DNA of 64,000 bases from Podospora comata (Eukaryota; Ascomycota; Sordariomycetes; Sordariales; Podosporaceae): assembly GCA_017354895.1 (NCBI GenBank), contig CP071497.1, forward strand, positions 124,001-188,000, given 5' to 3'. The translations under genes were made by a program, and so were the position numbers. The notes below the pieces were generated by a model. That model did no database searches, was not told the origin of the DNA, and saw only the letters and a list, made by a program, of their open reading frames with translations. Below, one piece after another: positions 24,521 through 35,786 of the stretch (position 1 is the stretch's first letter; each line of letters opens with the position of its first letter).

Positions 24521-27500
24521 ATGGGGACAGAGAACGACCTTGACGTCGAGGGCCAGACGGAACCTCCTATACGTGGCCTAAAGAGTTCCAAAAACACTTC
24601 CGCTTCGGCGTCATCCCCCACCCTCGCCGGCACCGTCCGTACTGCCGGCACCGTCTCCGCTGACAGCACCCCGACTCTCCCGGGCTTCACCCCCGAGTTG
24701 GCTCATACCCTCACCGTCCCCGATGTCTCCTCTCTCCTCGAGACCGACAGCCAGTATGTGTAGTTCCTGTTGTCTTGTGCTACCCCCTTTTTTCTCCTCT
24801 CTCAAGGCCACTAACCCATCCCCCCCCAGAAATGGACTCGACAATACCGAGGCTGCCCGTCGCCTGCAGCAGTATGGCCCTAACAAGGTTGAGGGTGCTA
24901 AGGGGCTATCCCTGTGGACGATTCTCCTAAGACAGGTGTCCAATAGTTTGACACTTGTCCTCGTCATCACCATGATCCTCTCCTTTGCCATCGACGACCA
25001 CATCGAGGGCGGCGTCATTGCCGCCGTCATTCTGCTGAACATCGTCGTTGGCTTTGTCCAGGATTACCGTGCCGAGCAGACCATTCAGGCTCTGTATGCC
25101 TTGTCTGCGCCCACGTGCAAAGTTGTCCGGTCCGGCCAGACCGAGTCTATCAAGGCCGAGCTTCTGGTCCCCGGTGACCTTGTCCGCCTCGGCGTTGGAG
25201 ATGTCGTCCCGGCAGATCTGCGCCTCGTAAGCAGCATCAACTTGTCCACCGATGAGGCACTGTTGACGGGCGAATCTCTCCCCGTCAGCAAGCATGCCGA
25301 GCTCATCCTCAAGGACCGTGATGTTCCTCTTGGTGACCGCACCAACATGGTGTACTCGGCCAGCACTGTCACCCGCGGCCGCGCCATGGGTCTTGTTACT
25401 GCCACGGCCATGAACACAGAGGTCGGCAAGATTGCCGAGCTCCTTCGGACCACCAGGGGCAAGACTGTCGATGAGGACAGCAGCATGGTCAAGAAGATCT
25501 GGACGAAATTCCGGAACGGCTTGCGTGTTATCCTCGGCCTCGACGGCACCCCTCTCCAGGTCACGCTGAGCAAGTTTGCTCTTCTCCTTTTCGGTCTCGC
25601 CATCATGCTGGCCATCATTGTCTTCTCTGTCAGCAAGTTCAACATCGACGATGAGGTCCTCATCTACGGAATCTGCGTGGCTGTTGCCGTCATTCCCGAA
25701 TCTCTCATTGCTGTGCTCACCATTGCCACGGCCCTCGGCACTCGTGCCATGGCCAAGGGCAATGTAGTGATTCGCAAGCTCGCCGCCCTCGAGGCCGTGG
25801 GCGGAGTGACCAACGTGTGCTCGGACAAGACGGGCACGCTGACGCAGGGCAAGATGGTGGCCAAGAGCGTCTGGCTGGCTGACGGCACCGAGATCACCAT
25901 TCAAAACACCAACCACCCCTTTGACCCCACGAGCGGAGACGTCCGCGTGGGTGACGTTGACTGGGTCCTCTCCGAGAAGGAGAGGAAGACGCCCGCTCAG
26001 CTTACCTCATTCCTCGAGACAGTCGCCCTGTGCAACAACTCGGCCGTCACCAAGGCTGACGCCGCTGGCCCCTACACGGCCATCGGTGAGCCCACCGAGA
26101 TCGCGCTGCAGGTTCTTGCCATGAGATTCGACTCTGGCAAGCCTCAGCTCACGGCGGGGGGCAGCCACGGATTGTTGGTCGAGTACCCCTTCGACTCGTC
26201 GTGCAAGAGAATGACGGTCGTCTGCCGCGCCGACGGCTCAGACGACGCAGACAGCGCCTCTGCATACGCTTACACCAAGGGTGCCATCGAGGCCATCCTG
26301 CCTCTGATGAACGCCTCGGACGCGCTCAAGGCCGAGATTGTCACCAGAGCCGAGGCTTTGGCAGCACTAGGTCTCCGTGTTCTCTGCGTCGCTCGGAAAC
26401 CCGTCGACGCCTCGCTTTTCTCCGTCGAGCCCAAAGAGGGCTCGGAACAGAGCAACAACGGCCTCCCCGAGAGAAACACGGTCGAGTGCGACCTCGTCTT
26501 CTTGGGCCTGGTTGGTCTCTATGATCCTCCTCGCGTCGAGTCGGCTGCCGCGGTGGCCAAGTGCAAGGAAGCAGGCATCACGGTCCACATGCTTACTGGC
26601 GACCACGTCAAGACCGCCACCGCCATCGCCTACGAGATCGGCATCTTGTCTCGGGACCCTTCTGCGGCGGCTTCATCTCCCAACAGCATCATGGTTGCCA
26701 GCGCATTTGACGCCCTGACCGAAGCCGAAATCGACGCCATGCCTTCTTTGCCCCTGGTCCTTGCCAGATGCAGTCCTACCACCAAGGTCAGGATGGTGGA
26801 AGCCATGCATCGTCGCAAGGCCTTTTGTGTCATGACCGGTGATGGTGTCAACGACTCCCCCGCCCTCAAGATCAGTGATGTTGGCATTGCCATGGGTCTG
26901 AACGGCAGTGACGTGGCCAAGGAAGCGGCCGACATGGTTCTCACCGACGATAACTTTGCCAGTATCGTCACTGCCGTGGAGGAAGGCCGTCGTCTTTTTG
27001 ACAATATTCAAAAGGTATTTCTCTCTGCTCATTCTCATCAATGGAAACATGCTGACGGTAGTAACCACAGTTCCTCCTCCATCTACTCATTTCCAACATC
27101 GCCCAGGTCATCCTACTTCTCATCGGTCTCGCCTTCAAAGACAACAAGGGCGTCTCCGTCTTCCCCTTGTCGCCGCTGGAAATCCTCTGGGCCAACCTCG
27201 TCACGTCTTCCTTCTTGGCCCTCGGCCTCGGCCTGGAAGATGCCCAGCCGGATGTCATGCAGCGCCCGCCCCACGACCTGGCCGTCGGCATCTTCACCAA
27301 GGAGCTCATCATCGACAAGTTCGTCTACGGCACCGCCATGGGCGGGCTCTGTCTCGCAGCCTTCACCTCGGTGGCCTACGGCGTCTCTGGCCCCGACGGT
27401 CTGGGCGAGCTGTGCAACTCGGACTACTCACCCGCTTGCGACCTTGCTTTTAGAGCCAGAGCCACCACCTTTGCCACCTTGACGTTCCTGCTGCTGGTCA

Positions 27501-27832
27501 CTGCTTGGGAGTCGAAGCACTTCACCCGATCGCTCTTCAACATGCACCCAGAAAAGTATTCCGGTCCGTTGTCGGTGTTCAAGACCATCTGGCAGAACAA
27601 GTTCCTGTTCGGAGCCGTGTCCGCTGGCTTCGTCATTTGCTTCCCACTCGTCTACCTCCCTGTCGTGAACCGGACCGTGTTCAAGCACGAGGCCATCACT
27701 TGGGAGTGGGGCATCGTGGCTGCTTGTGTGGCGGCCTACATCTTGATTGTTGAGGCGTGGAAGGCTGGAAAGAGGAGGAGATTGGCGGGGGTGCGGAACA
27801 AGAAGGCCGTGGTTGGGGTTGAGGCTGCCTGA
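24521..27832 (+). CDS. ENA1: P-type Na+/K+-exporting ATPase, ENA type (P-IID)
   Basis: Three exons: 24521-24753, 24830-27014 and 27071-27832, giving 1059 residues, normal for ENA pumps. The N-terminus is Ser/Thr-rich. P-type hallmarks are LLTGES in the actuator domain, SDKTGTLTQGKM with the phosphorylated Asp, YTKGAIE in the nucleotide domain and MTGDGVNDSPALK in the hinge. The membrane sequence IPESLIAVLTIATALGT is typical of subfamily IID rather than the Ca2+ pumps, which the rest of the fold resembles. It should export Na+ (or K+) at the plasma membrane at alkaline pH or high salt. Removing the second intron restores FDNIQKFLLHLLISN in the C-terminal membrane domain. The subfamily call rests on motifs; SERCA-like Ca2+ transport is the less likely alternative. 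Confidence 0.92.
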
Positions 27833-28486
27833 GGTGACTTATTGTTGGTTGGGGGTATGTGGCTGCTGATGCTGTATACCTATGCACGTTGAATGATGTT
27901 GGGTAAACACGGGATGATTTACGAAATGTTGGTTGGATGACGATCATGACGGGAAAAATCTCACGAGGCCTCTCCCGGTAACCAGTCCGGAGATACGTAT
28001 CTGAGTGTGTTTGTGGCTTTTGGGCTGTGTTTGGGATCACCTCTTGCTGAGTTTGCAGCCAGAGGCTTGAATGAGGTGTGGCGATAGTTTTTGTCTATTT
28101 TTTTCTTCAATTGTTTTTCTTCTCCAGAATCTGGTCTTTTTACATAGCCATGACCGCCTAACTCGGACACACTCTTTGCTTGACGCATTGTCAGAGCGTA
28201 CTTGCGTCTTGTCTGCCTGCATACCCATCACACGCTGTGTGACCAAGAATCTCCAATAGTAATTACACGCTCAATTCAAAAGATCTACTAGCAGTACACT
28301 ACCCGTATCTACGGTAGGTAGAGATCGACCACTCAAATCCCAGCACAGAAACTCCCAAACAAGTACAAGGTGGTATAGAACAATGAAAACAGCAATTCAC
28401 TCCGGAATTTTTGATGCTCACTTGACAGTCCCAGCCCCATGGTGTTCAACCATTGACATCCAACAAACCAGCCTGCAAACACAGCG
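27833..28486. other. Intergenic between convergent genes
   Basis: About 0.65 kb between the 3' ends of the ATPase and the methyltransferase. It contains a T-rich tract near 28090-28130 but no gene. Confidence 0.5.
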
Positions 28487-29979
28487 CTAACCCCTCCGTC
28501 CATACACGACCCAGAAATTCCAATAAGCGTGCAACTTCCTATCCCTCAAATCTTTTCTGACCGAGGCCATAAAGATCCTCACCTCATCCGCCGACCATCT
28601 AAGCACCCTGGTAAACAGAGCCAAGCTCATGCTCTCACACCCCCAGCTGAAATTCTCGTGGGCCCACTTCCCCAGCTCCTTGTGCTTTGGATCTCTAGGC
28701 CATGTGTTGATCGGCCACTTGACCTGCCTGGCCACGATGTCCACGTACCCTGCCTCGGCCATCATGTCCGGCACTCTGTTGATGGCGTCCAGGGGAAACC
28801 CAGCTTTGTTGGCGGCATCGTGCATCAGCTCGTGCCACTTCGCCAGGGGTGAGTCGGGAGGGAGGGTGCCGTCGTCGCAGCGGATGAAGAAGTCAATGTC
28901 GTGAACCTCGGTGTAGCTGTTGGGGCCGGCAAGGAACTCGCGAGACTGGCGGAAGAATTTGGGCCAGTCCTGGAAGGCGCCGATCATGAGCTGGCAGTGG
29001 ATGTAGTCGAAGCGCTGGGTGAAGTTCCACGGTTGCTCGAGGTCGTCGACTTCAAAGATGAGGTTTGGGGGGACGCACTGAGGCTGCACCGGAGCAAGGT
29101 CAACGCCGAGCACCTCTGCTTCGGGATGCTCATCAGCTAAACATGGTGTCAGTACACTCAGTACACTGGTGTGCTCCGTAACGCAACATGAAGAAACGCA
29201 CCAAACTCTATCGCCCAGATGCCTGTGCCACATCCCACATCCAGGGCCCGTTGAATGTTTTGAATAGGGGCAGTGCTGTGCTGCTTGTCCAGGGTGAGCC
29301 AGACCAAGTGGCATTGGAAGTCTGTCGCAGCTGGGTTAGCCAACAGTGCCTGGTTTGCGGCCTGATGATGTTCATACCCAATCGTTCTAGCTCTTGCTAG
29401 ATGTGTGAGATCACAGTCAGCTATGGTGTTTGCTTGTTTGAGACATGTTGGTTGGTGACGACGAAATCCTACCTCGTCCATTGGAAGGACATATTCTGAA
29501 TTTGGTTAGCTGAACGATCAAGACGGTTCGGATGCACGTCACACTCACTCGCTTCCAGGTAACCCTGGTATTGCCTGCCATGTTCCTTAACCTGCAGGAT
29601 CAATTCGTCGCGAAGAGAAGTGGTGGATGAGTGAAGACTGGCAATGGCGGAATCTCCGTCATCAAAAACGGAGTCAACCTCATCTGAGTCCTGTGCAGTT
29701 GGTTGCGTCAGCATCCCGTACCCCCGCCCGAGCGCCTGATGGGATTACATCTGGTTGGAGCTCCTCTGCCTCGGCAATGGTGACAACGGCGGCGGCGGCG
29801 GCGGTGGCGGCGGTGCTCACGGGCGCATCGTCCCGAGCCGGTGGGAAGGTGGTTGCCGTTGGGCTCGAAGCCGATGATGGCTCTTTTGCGGGACTGGTCG
29901 GGGCGGCGTCGGCAGGTGTGGCAGGGTTTGTGTCGGGGGCCGTTACTGTTAGCTTGTTGTTCTCCGCATCGTTGGCCAT
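28487..29979 (-). CDS. LaeA-like SAM-dependent methyltransferase
   Basis: Six exons on the minus strand: 29979-29749, 29690-29549, 29495-29473, 29396-29378, 29321-29202 and 29136-28487, giving 394 residues. Two internal exons are tiny (23 and 19 nt), but splicing yields the continuous family sequence YVLPMDEQELERLDFQCHL, followed by the SAM-binding motif LDVGCGTGIWAIEF. The first 80 residues are low-complexity, with an alanine run coded by GGC repeats at 29791-29815. The fold is a class I methyltransferase of the LaeA/UMTA group found in secondary-metabolite regions. Global LaeA regulators and cluster-local enzymes share these motifs, so the role is open. It is divergent from a P450 850 bp away. 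The start could be 13 codons upstream. Confidence 0.88.
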
Positions 29980-30829
29980 TTTGCTGTTGAAGTGTACAAG
30001 GGTGTCCCCACCAGGCACGCAACACGCAGAAATAAGATGGAGATGGTGGGAAAGCTGGAGCTTGAAGTCGGGAAGATCACAGAGAAGAGCAGCTCAGGCA
30101 GCGGGAAAAGAAGCCAGGCGTGTTTGATGGCCAGGCGTGTCCCGACACGCTTTTTCGCCTCCAGGACGGGCTGCTCGGACAGGCGACGCTTGTCTTGAAG
30201 CGGGAAGGGAACAGTGGGGAGGGAAGGACCCGAGGGTCAGGCTTGATCAATAGCGGGGGGGTTTAGCGACTGGTACCCACTGGTAGCGTGCTGCAGGCGT
30301 GTGTCTCGCTGTCGGGTGGAGATACACAAAGGTCATGAACCAACTGCCCGGTGCTGTCTGCCCGTCCCAATGTCCGAATGGGGACAAGAGCCGCCAACAG
30401 CATCCCCGGGCCCTGTCTGTGCTCCGTGCCCAGCGGTGAGGATGGGGTCCAGATGGAGACGCACATTCCATGGAAGAGGGAGAGATAGAGGGGGAGGTGT
30501 GTGTTGGTGATTAGGTAGGAGGTGTTGTTGGTGGTGGACTGAGGGTAAGTATTGCTGATGTGCATCTGCATTCATTCACCCATTCCCTCATTCCATCCAT
30601 CTTATTAATTACTCTACCTACCTTCATACCTACCTTACCTGCTCCCATTCCCAAATCCCGTTCCCCGGGTAAAATTAATAACTCGGCCTGCCTTGCCCTG
30701 CCCTGCCCTGCCCTGCCCTGCCCTGCCCTGTCCTGCCCGCCAACCACCTGGTCCTTGTACTCCTCAACGCATTTCGTTCAAGAACAGAGCTGGAAACAGA
30801 CGGCCCAGCCCACCTATCCAACAGTACCT
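29980..30829. promoter_or_regulatory. Divergent promoter, methyltransferase / P450
   Basis: This 850 bp gap serves both divergent genes. It holds a CCCTG pentamer array (30686-30735) about 95 bp before the P450 start and several ACCTACCTT-type motifs at 30615-30640. No gene is seen. Confidence 0.5.
30686..30735. repeat. (CCCTG)n pentanucleotide array
   Basis: Seven perfect CCCTG units (30696-30730) are flanked by three degenerate ones, directly in the P450 promoter or leader. Confidence 0.95.
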
Positions 30830-32713
30830 ATGGCTCTCACCGACCACCCCGCAGCAGCGCTAATAGCCCGCGCTCTCGAGGCCACTGGAGCAACTGCCGC
30901 GACTGTCTTTGTCGCTGTGGTGGCGCTGTTCGTCCTACCCACCATCATCCAGTGGTACCGTCTCTCACATGTTCCCGGGCCCAAGCTGGCCGCCATCTCC
31001 AAGTACTGGCAAGTCCGCGAGTCTATCAAGGGGACGCTCCCTCAGGTGCTCAAAGAGCTCAACGACAAACACGGTGCGTTGCAACCGTCTCACCACCTTA
31101 CCAACCACAACCTGGAAGCACTTGCTGATCATCCTCACCATCACCTACAGGCCCGCTCGTGCGTATCGGGCCCAATGACCTCGTCACCAGTGACCCCGAT
31201 GTGTTGCGCAAGATGATGGCCGTCAGGTCGCCTTACACCAGAGGACCGTGTAAGACTTCACCCAGCTCTTCTTCTCCCGCGGCTCAGACGGAAACGAACT
31301 GACCCATTTGCTTTTTTTGATGCACGCCAGGGTACGAAGCTTGGCGCTTGAATCCCACGAGAGACAATCTGTTTTCTATGCGCGATGAGGTCGGCCATAC
31401 GGCCTTGCGCAACAAGATGGTTGCCGGTGTATGTCCCATCTGGTGCTGCCCGTGAGATCCCCTACGATCCGATGCTGACGGTGCGGTTGGGTAGTACTCG
31501 GGCAAGGAAAATCTGTCCATGGAAAGTACCATCGAGACTGAGATTGCTCGTCTGATCGACCTCATTGAGAGAAAGTACATCTCCACCCCCAAAGACTATC
31601 GCCCCATGGACTTTGGTGAAAAGGCCCAGTATTTTACTCTCGATGTCATCAGCAACCTGGCCTTTGGTGAGCCCCTGGGCTATCTCGAAAAGGATGAGGA
31701 TGTTTACGATTACATCAAGATCACCACGGCATCTATCCCGGCCATGTTGACCCTCGGAAGTATTCCTACACTGGCCAACATTATCCAGTCTCGCTTTCTT
31801 CGATGGCTGTTGCCCAAAGAGACCGACAAGATTGGCTTTGGTGCCTTTATCGGTGTGACCAACCATGCCGTGGCTGCTCGCTTCGCCCCGAATGCCGTCC
31901 CTCAGCAAGACATGCTTGGTTCTTTTATTCGGCACGGTTTGAACCTCGAAGAGGCCCAGGGCGAGGCCGTCTTGCAGATTGTGGCCGGGTCCGACACCTC
32001 TGCCTCCACCATCCGCGCTTTCATGCTCAACATTTGTACCCATCCACCGGTTTACCAGAAGCTCCAGCAAGAAATCGACGAGGCCGTTGCCAAGGGGATC
32101 ATTTCCTCTCCCATCAAAGATGCCGAAGCGCGGCAGCTTCCTTACCTCCAGGCGGTCATCAGAGAGGCCATCCGTATTCTCCCTCCTGCTGGTGGTGCCT
32201 TTTTCAAGCAGGTCCCTCCTGGTGGCGATGTCATCTGCGGCAAGTTTATCCCTGGTGGAACCCAAATAGGGTCTTCCCCGCTTGCCATTCACCACAGCAA
32301 GAATACATTTGGCGAGGATGCCGAAACATTTAGGCCGGAAAGGTGGTTGGAAGCGGATGAGGATCAGTTGGAAAAAATGAAGGCTACCGCAGATCTGGTC
32401 TTTCATTATGGAAAATGGCAGTGTCCCGGCAAGACTGTGGCGCTGATGGAGTTCAACAAGATTTTTGTCGAGGTACGTGCTTTCTCAAAGGTTGGCCCAT
32501 CCAAGATGGCCTGATGCTAACGTCAACTCAACAGTTACTGAGACGATATGAGTGGTCCGTCATCAATCCCTTCAATGCTGCCAGAGTTAACAACGCCGTA
32601 TGCTTTCCCTACCACCAAATAACTAGATCGCTGCCCTGAGAGCTGACAAAATTTGACAGGGCGTATGGATGTTTGACGACTTTTGGGTGCGTGTAACTCG
32701 ACGCGGGCAGTAG
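30830..32713 (+). CDS. Cytochrome P450 (pisatin-demethylase-like)
   Basis: Six exons: 30830-31073, 31151-31249, 31331-31428, 31495-32472, 32535-32597 and 32660-32713, giving 511 residues. The start is chosen so that MALTDH precedes the N-terminal membrane anchor (VFVAVVALFVLPTIIQW) and the VPGPKLAA hinge. P450 motifs in order are AGSDTSAST (I helix), EAIR (ExxR), FRPERW and the heme-binding FHYGKWQCPGK with its Cys ligand. The KWQCxGK form of the heme loop and the C-terminal WVRVTRR are what I recall for fungal pisatin demethylase-like P450s. The enzyme should be an ER monooxygenase; its substrate is unknown. It is the divergent partner of the LaeA-like methyltransferase and is followed by a convergent aldo/keto reductase 145 bp away. 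Confidence 0.92.
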
Positions 32714-32858
32714 TGGCTCATATGTTCAACTGTATTTGAATAGCGAGGCGATAATTGCGAGTTGAAATCGAATTGATAAAACTGACAATGACTACGTGTT
32801 CGACTAAAGTAACACTGAGCTGAGATGTTAACTTCCAAGAAAGGACCAAGCTCCTGGC

Positions 32859-34117
32859 TTATAGCTCAGGGGTGTCCTGATAGAGCTGCTCATCGGCTGC
32901 AAGTCCATCAAAAAAGCCCGGAGAAATACGGTCCCCGCTGACGTCGGCGTTGTCGATGGTGGCCCTGATCTCCTTGACGTCCTCGTCCGAGAGCGTCACA
33001 TTACAGGACGCCACGTTTTCTTCCAGATACTTGACCTTTTTGGTCCCCGGGATAGGGATGATGTCGGACCCCTGCGCCATGAGCCACGCCAGTGCCAGTT
33101 GGCCAGTAGTACAGCCTATCTCCGCGGTCAGCCGTCCTTCTCTACAGGGCGAATCAAATGAGAACGGGGAACCTACCCTTCCTCTTTGCAATCTCGCCCA
33201 GTTTCTCGACGACCGCAAGGTTCTTGGGAAAGTTCTCGGGACTGAACCTCGGAACCAGCCGGCGGAAATCATCCGCGGCGAAATCATCGACAGACTTGAT
33301 CTGGCCCGTGAGGAAGCCCCTGCCCAGCGGCGAGTAAGCAAAGACCGTCACACCCAGCTCACGACACGTGTCCAGCAGATGAGTCCCGGTCTCGTTCTCA
33401 ATATCAAGCTGCCAGGGGTTGTATTCCACCTGAACAGCGTCGATCTGAACAATCTTGGAAGCCCGGCGGAGGGTGTTGGACGAGCATTCTGATATCCCGA
33501 TTGCCCTGATCTTTCCTTGTCTATTTCCCTTTATCAGTACTTGCTTCGGAGATGTCGGGCGTGGGTGGAAAGCGGATGGCTTACTCCTTCAACTCCTTCA
33601 ACGCCTGCGCTGTCTTCTCGATGGGCGTCTTCCCATCCGTGCGGTGAATGTAATACAAGTCAAGATACTCCACGCCGAGCCTCTTCAGGCTCTTCTCGAT
33701 GGACTGTCGGGCGTACTCGGGGGTGGAATCAATCACAAACTTGAACTCCCCTTTCTCATTGGTCCGGCCGCCGAGGGCGAACTTGGAGGCGAGGAAAATG
33801 TCCTCGCGGCGCTCGGGGTGGAGGGAAAACCACTTGCCGAGGAGTTCTTCGCAGTCTCCGTACACGTCGGCCGTGTCCCAGTTTGTGCAGCCGATGGACC
33901 AAGCATGGTCGAGGAAGGCAAGGCGAGATGATTCGTCTCTTCAGTGATGAGGTTGTCAAGTCAGAGTCAAGGAGGTGATAAGGAGGTGCGTAAGGTATTT
34001 AGGATCTCACCCTGGGTTTCCATAGGCGATGCTCAGGCCCATCAAGCCGAGTCCGATGGCTGGAATCTCAGGGCCGTTGCGGCCCAGTTTGCGAGTAGGA
34101 ATGGTAACTGAAGACAT
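32859..34117 (-). CDS. Aldo/keto reductase (AKR)
   Basis: Four exons on the minus strand: 34117-34011, 33938-33585, 33520-33177 and 33115-32859, giving 353 residues. The catalytic tetrad is visible: Asp and Tyr in DTADVYG, Lys in LASKFA and His in YYIHRTD. Substrate-pocket and cofactor motifs GISECS, FAYSPLGRGFLTG and IPIPGTKK place it in the YakC/AKR13-like group of NADPH-dependent cytosolic reductases. The last intron has two in-frame acceptors 24 nt apart. I use the one giving IAKRKGCTTGQLALAW, which fits the family; the other would add eight residues. The gene converges on the P450, so it may act with it, but such reductases are common and often unlinked to clusters. Confidence 0.9.
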
Positions 34118-34539
34118 GGTGTTTCAGGAGGTGCTTGTATGCCTAAGATTGGTGATTGAGGGTTTTGAAGACTGTGGTGCAGAAAAAGGTAGGTGTTGAT
34201 TGCAGATCTTCTGGTCCTTATATACCTACAACACCCATCCACAGCCACCGAAGTCGAGGTTATGAGCTAGACCAAATCCATACGGGGCTTCCAATGAAGT
34301 CCTTCCCGTTATAGGTTCATTGCATCATGCATGGGCTCGACCCGGAGTTTAGAACAATTTGCTTACAAAATAGTGCATCCTCATAGCCCCATATATGGGA
34401 TTATTTTGGCCACTGTCGCCGGAGTTTGGCGGCCGCGAATTTTGTGGGCGGGATTTAACGCCGATGCTGCGGGCCGCGAAAGGTGGTAGCTGTACCCGGG
34501 TTAATGCCGTCTTCTTCATGATTCTATGCCAAAGTACTA
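34118..34539. other. Intergenic, reductase promoter
   Basis: About 420 bp upstream of the reductase and downstream of the P4H-like gene. It includes GC-rich and palindromic stretches near 34425-34490. No gene is seen. Confidence 0.4.
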
Positions 34540-35411
34540 TCACAAATCATCACCCTTTATTCCCTCAGGTAAAGGTTCTTGTCTCGTCCAAATATTCATT
34601 CCCACCTTTCCTCCCGAAAGCACAGGCAGCCCAGCATGGAGAGTCCTCTCATCACCCCGCCCATCCGGCAGCAGGTTCTCCCAGTAAATGGCATTGCCCT
34701 CAACAGGCCGGAACGTCACCCCGTTCTCCCACTCCTCATCGCAGTCTATGATCCCCTCCTGGCACCACTTGTCGTTCGCAGGGGCGTCTAACCTTGGGAA
34801 GTTGGTTCCGCCACCCATGGTATCGTTGGCGACATGAACATAGGCGAAGAAAGAGCTGACCCTGTTTCCTCCGAGACCTTGGGTATGGGAAGAGGATGTG
34901 AACCAGTCGGTGTGAAAGTGGTAGCGTTCTGATGGGCCGTATTTGACCAGCTGGAGGGGTTCCAAGTGTGTCTCGGGTGTGTCGTAGCCCTGGAAGGCGA
35001 GCGCTCGGGATTCAATGCATCTCACTACCGCATCGCGGGGTGCAGTGGTGCTTTGTGATGTCCGGACGGAAAGATGGCTTTTGGAGTTGCCCCTCGTCAC
35101 ACCGGAACGGGTGAAGGTTTTTTCACTGTGGTGTGGTGAGTCTATGCTGTTTTTTTCTTCAAATAGGCCACATGTAAACACGCTTACGTCAGATTCAACA
35201 GGTGAGCACGTTCTGGCGGAGTGATGAAGTCTTTTATGTAGATGACCAATGGCGACTTTGAAACCATGAGCACTTTGTATGGCGGGTGTTCGCAGACATA
35301 GTTGTTGAGATCAATGGGCCTGTGGCTGTCATCTTCAGTGTTCGATGTACTCACGGCGATGAGAGTAGATGCGCTGAGCGCTGTAAGTAGGAGCGACTTG
35401 AGCAGAGCCAT
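34540..35411 (-). CDS. Prolyl 4-hydroxylase-like 2-oxoglutarate/Fe(II) oxygenase
   Basis: Two exons: 35411-35188 and 35125-34540, giving 269 residues. A signal peptide (MALLKSLLLTALSASTLIAV) targets it to the secretory pathway. The P4Hc domain is intact: YHFHTDWF gives the HxD of the iron site, GGGTNFPRL is the core strand, RTLHAGLPV gives the distal His and KVGMNIWTR the Lys that binds 2-oxoglutarate. The expected reaction is hydroxylation of a prolyl (or similar) side chain in a secreted protein. The C-terminus is KGDDL, not a standard HDEL/KDEL, so it has no clear retention signal of its own. It shares a 375 bp promoter with the PDI-like gene, which does end in HDEL. The substrate is unknown. 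Confidence 0.9.
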
Positions 35412-35786
35412 GATGGGACTAGGTGTCTGGTTGGTGTTCAATCCAGCCTTGAAAATAGATATTTTCAAATGAAAATGGGAATGACGTCTCTTAAAAGGGT
35501 CTACCCCTAAAAAACAGCTGTGCCGGAGATGGGCCGATGACAAGCAGACGTTCTGACATGATGAAACACACGGGTGTTGCGTTTGCAGCAGAATGATGCT
35601 ACGCAAAGCTTTCTTCTGTCACAGGCGGTCGATCTGTGCCCCATATCATGCACCCCTGTGGAGAGCACTCCTTGTCGGCCCTCCAACTCAAATGAAGCTT
35701 TGATCCCGTATCCCAATTTCCTTTGTTTTTAAACACAGGCCCGGTTATCTCAAAAATAAGAAAAAAGAATTAGTCCATGATCCATC
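35412..35786. promoter_or_regulatory. Compact bidirectional promoter, P4H-like / PDI-like
   Basis: Only 375 bp separate two divergent start codons. A CRE/bZIP-like TGACGTCT lies at 35483-35490 and an A-rich tract (35752-35770) precedes the PDI-like start. Co-regulation is inferred from spacing. Confidence 0.5.

Noticed and set aside
24927-25916. 329-codon frame antisense to the ATPase
   Set aside because: Shadow of the P-type ATPase core.
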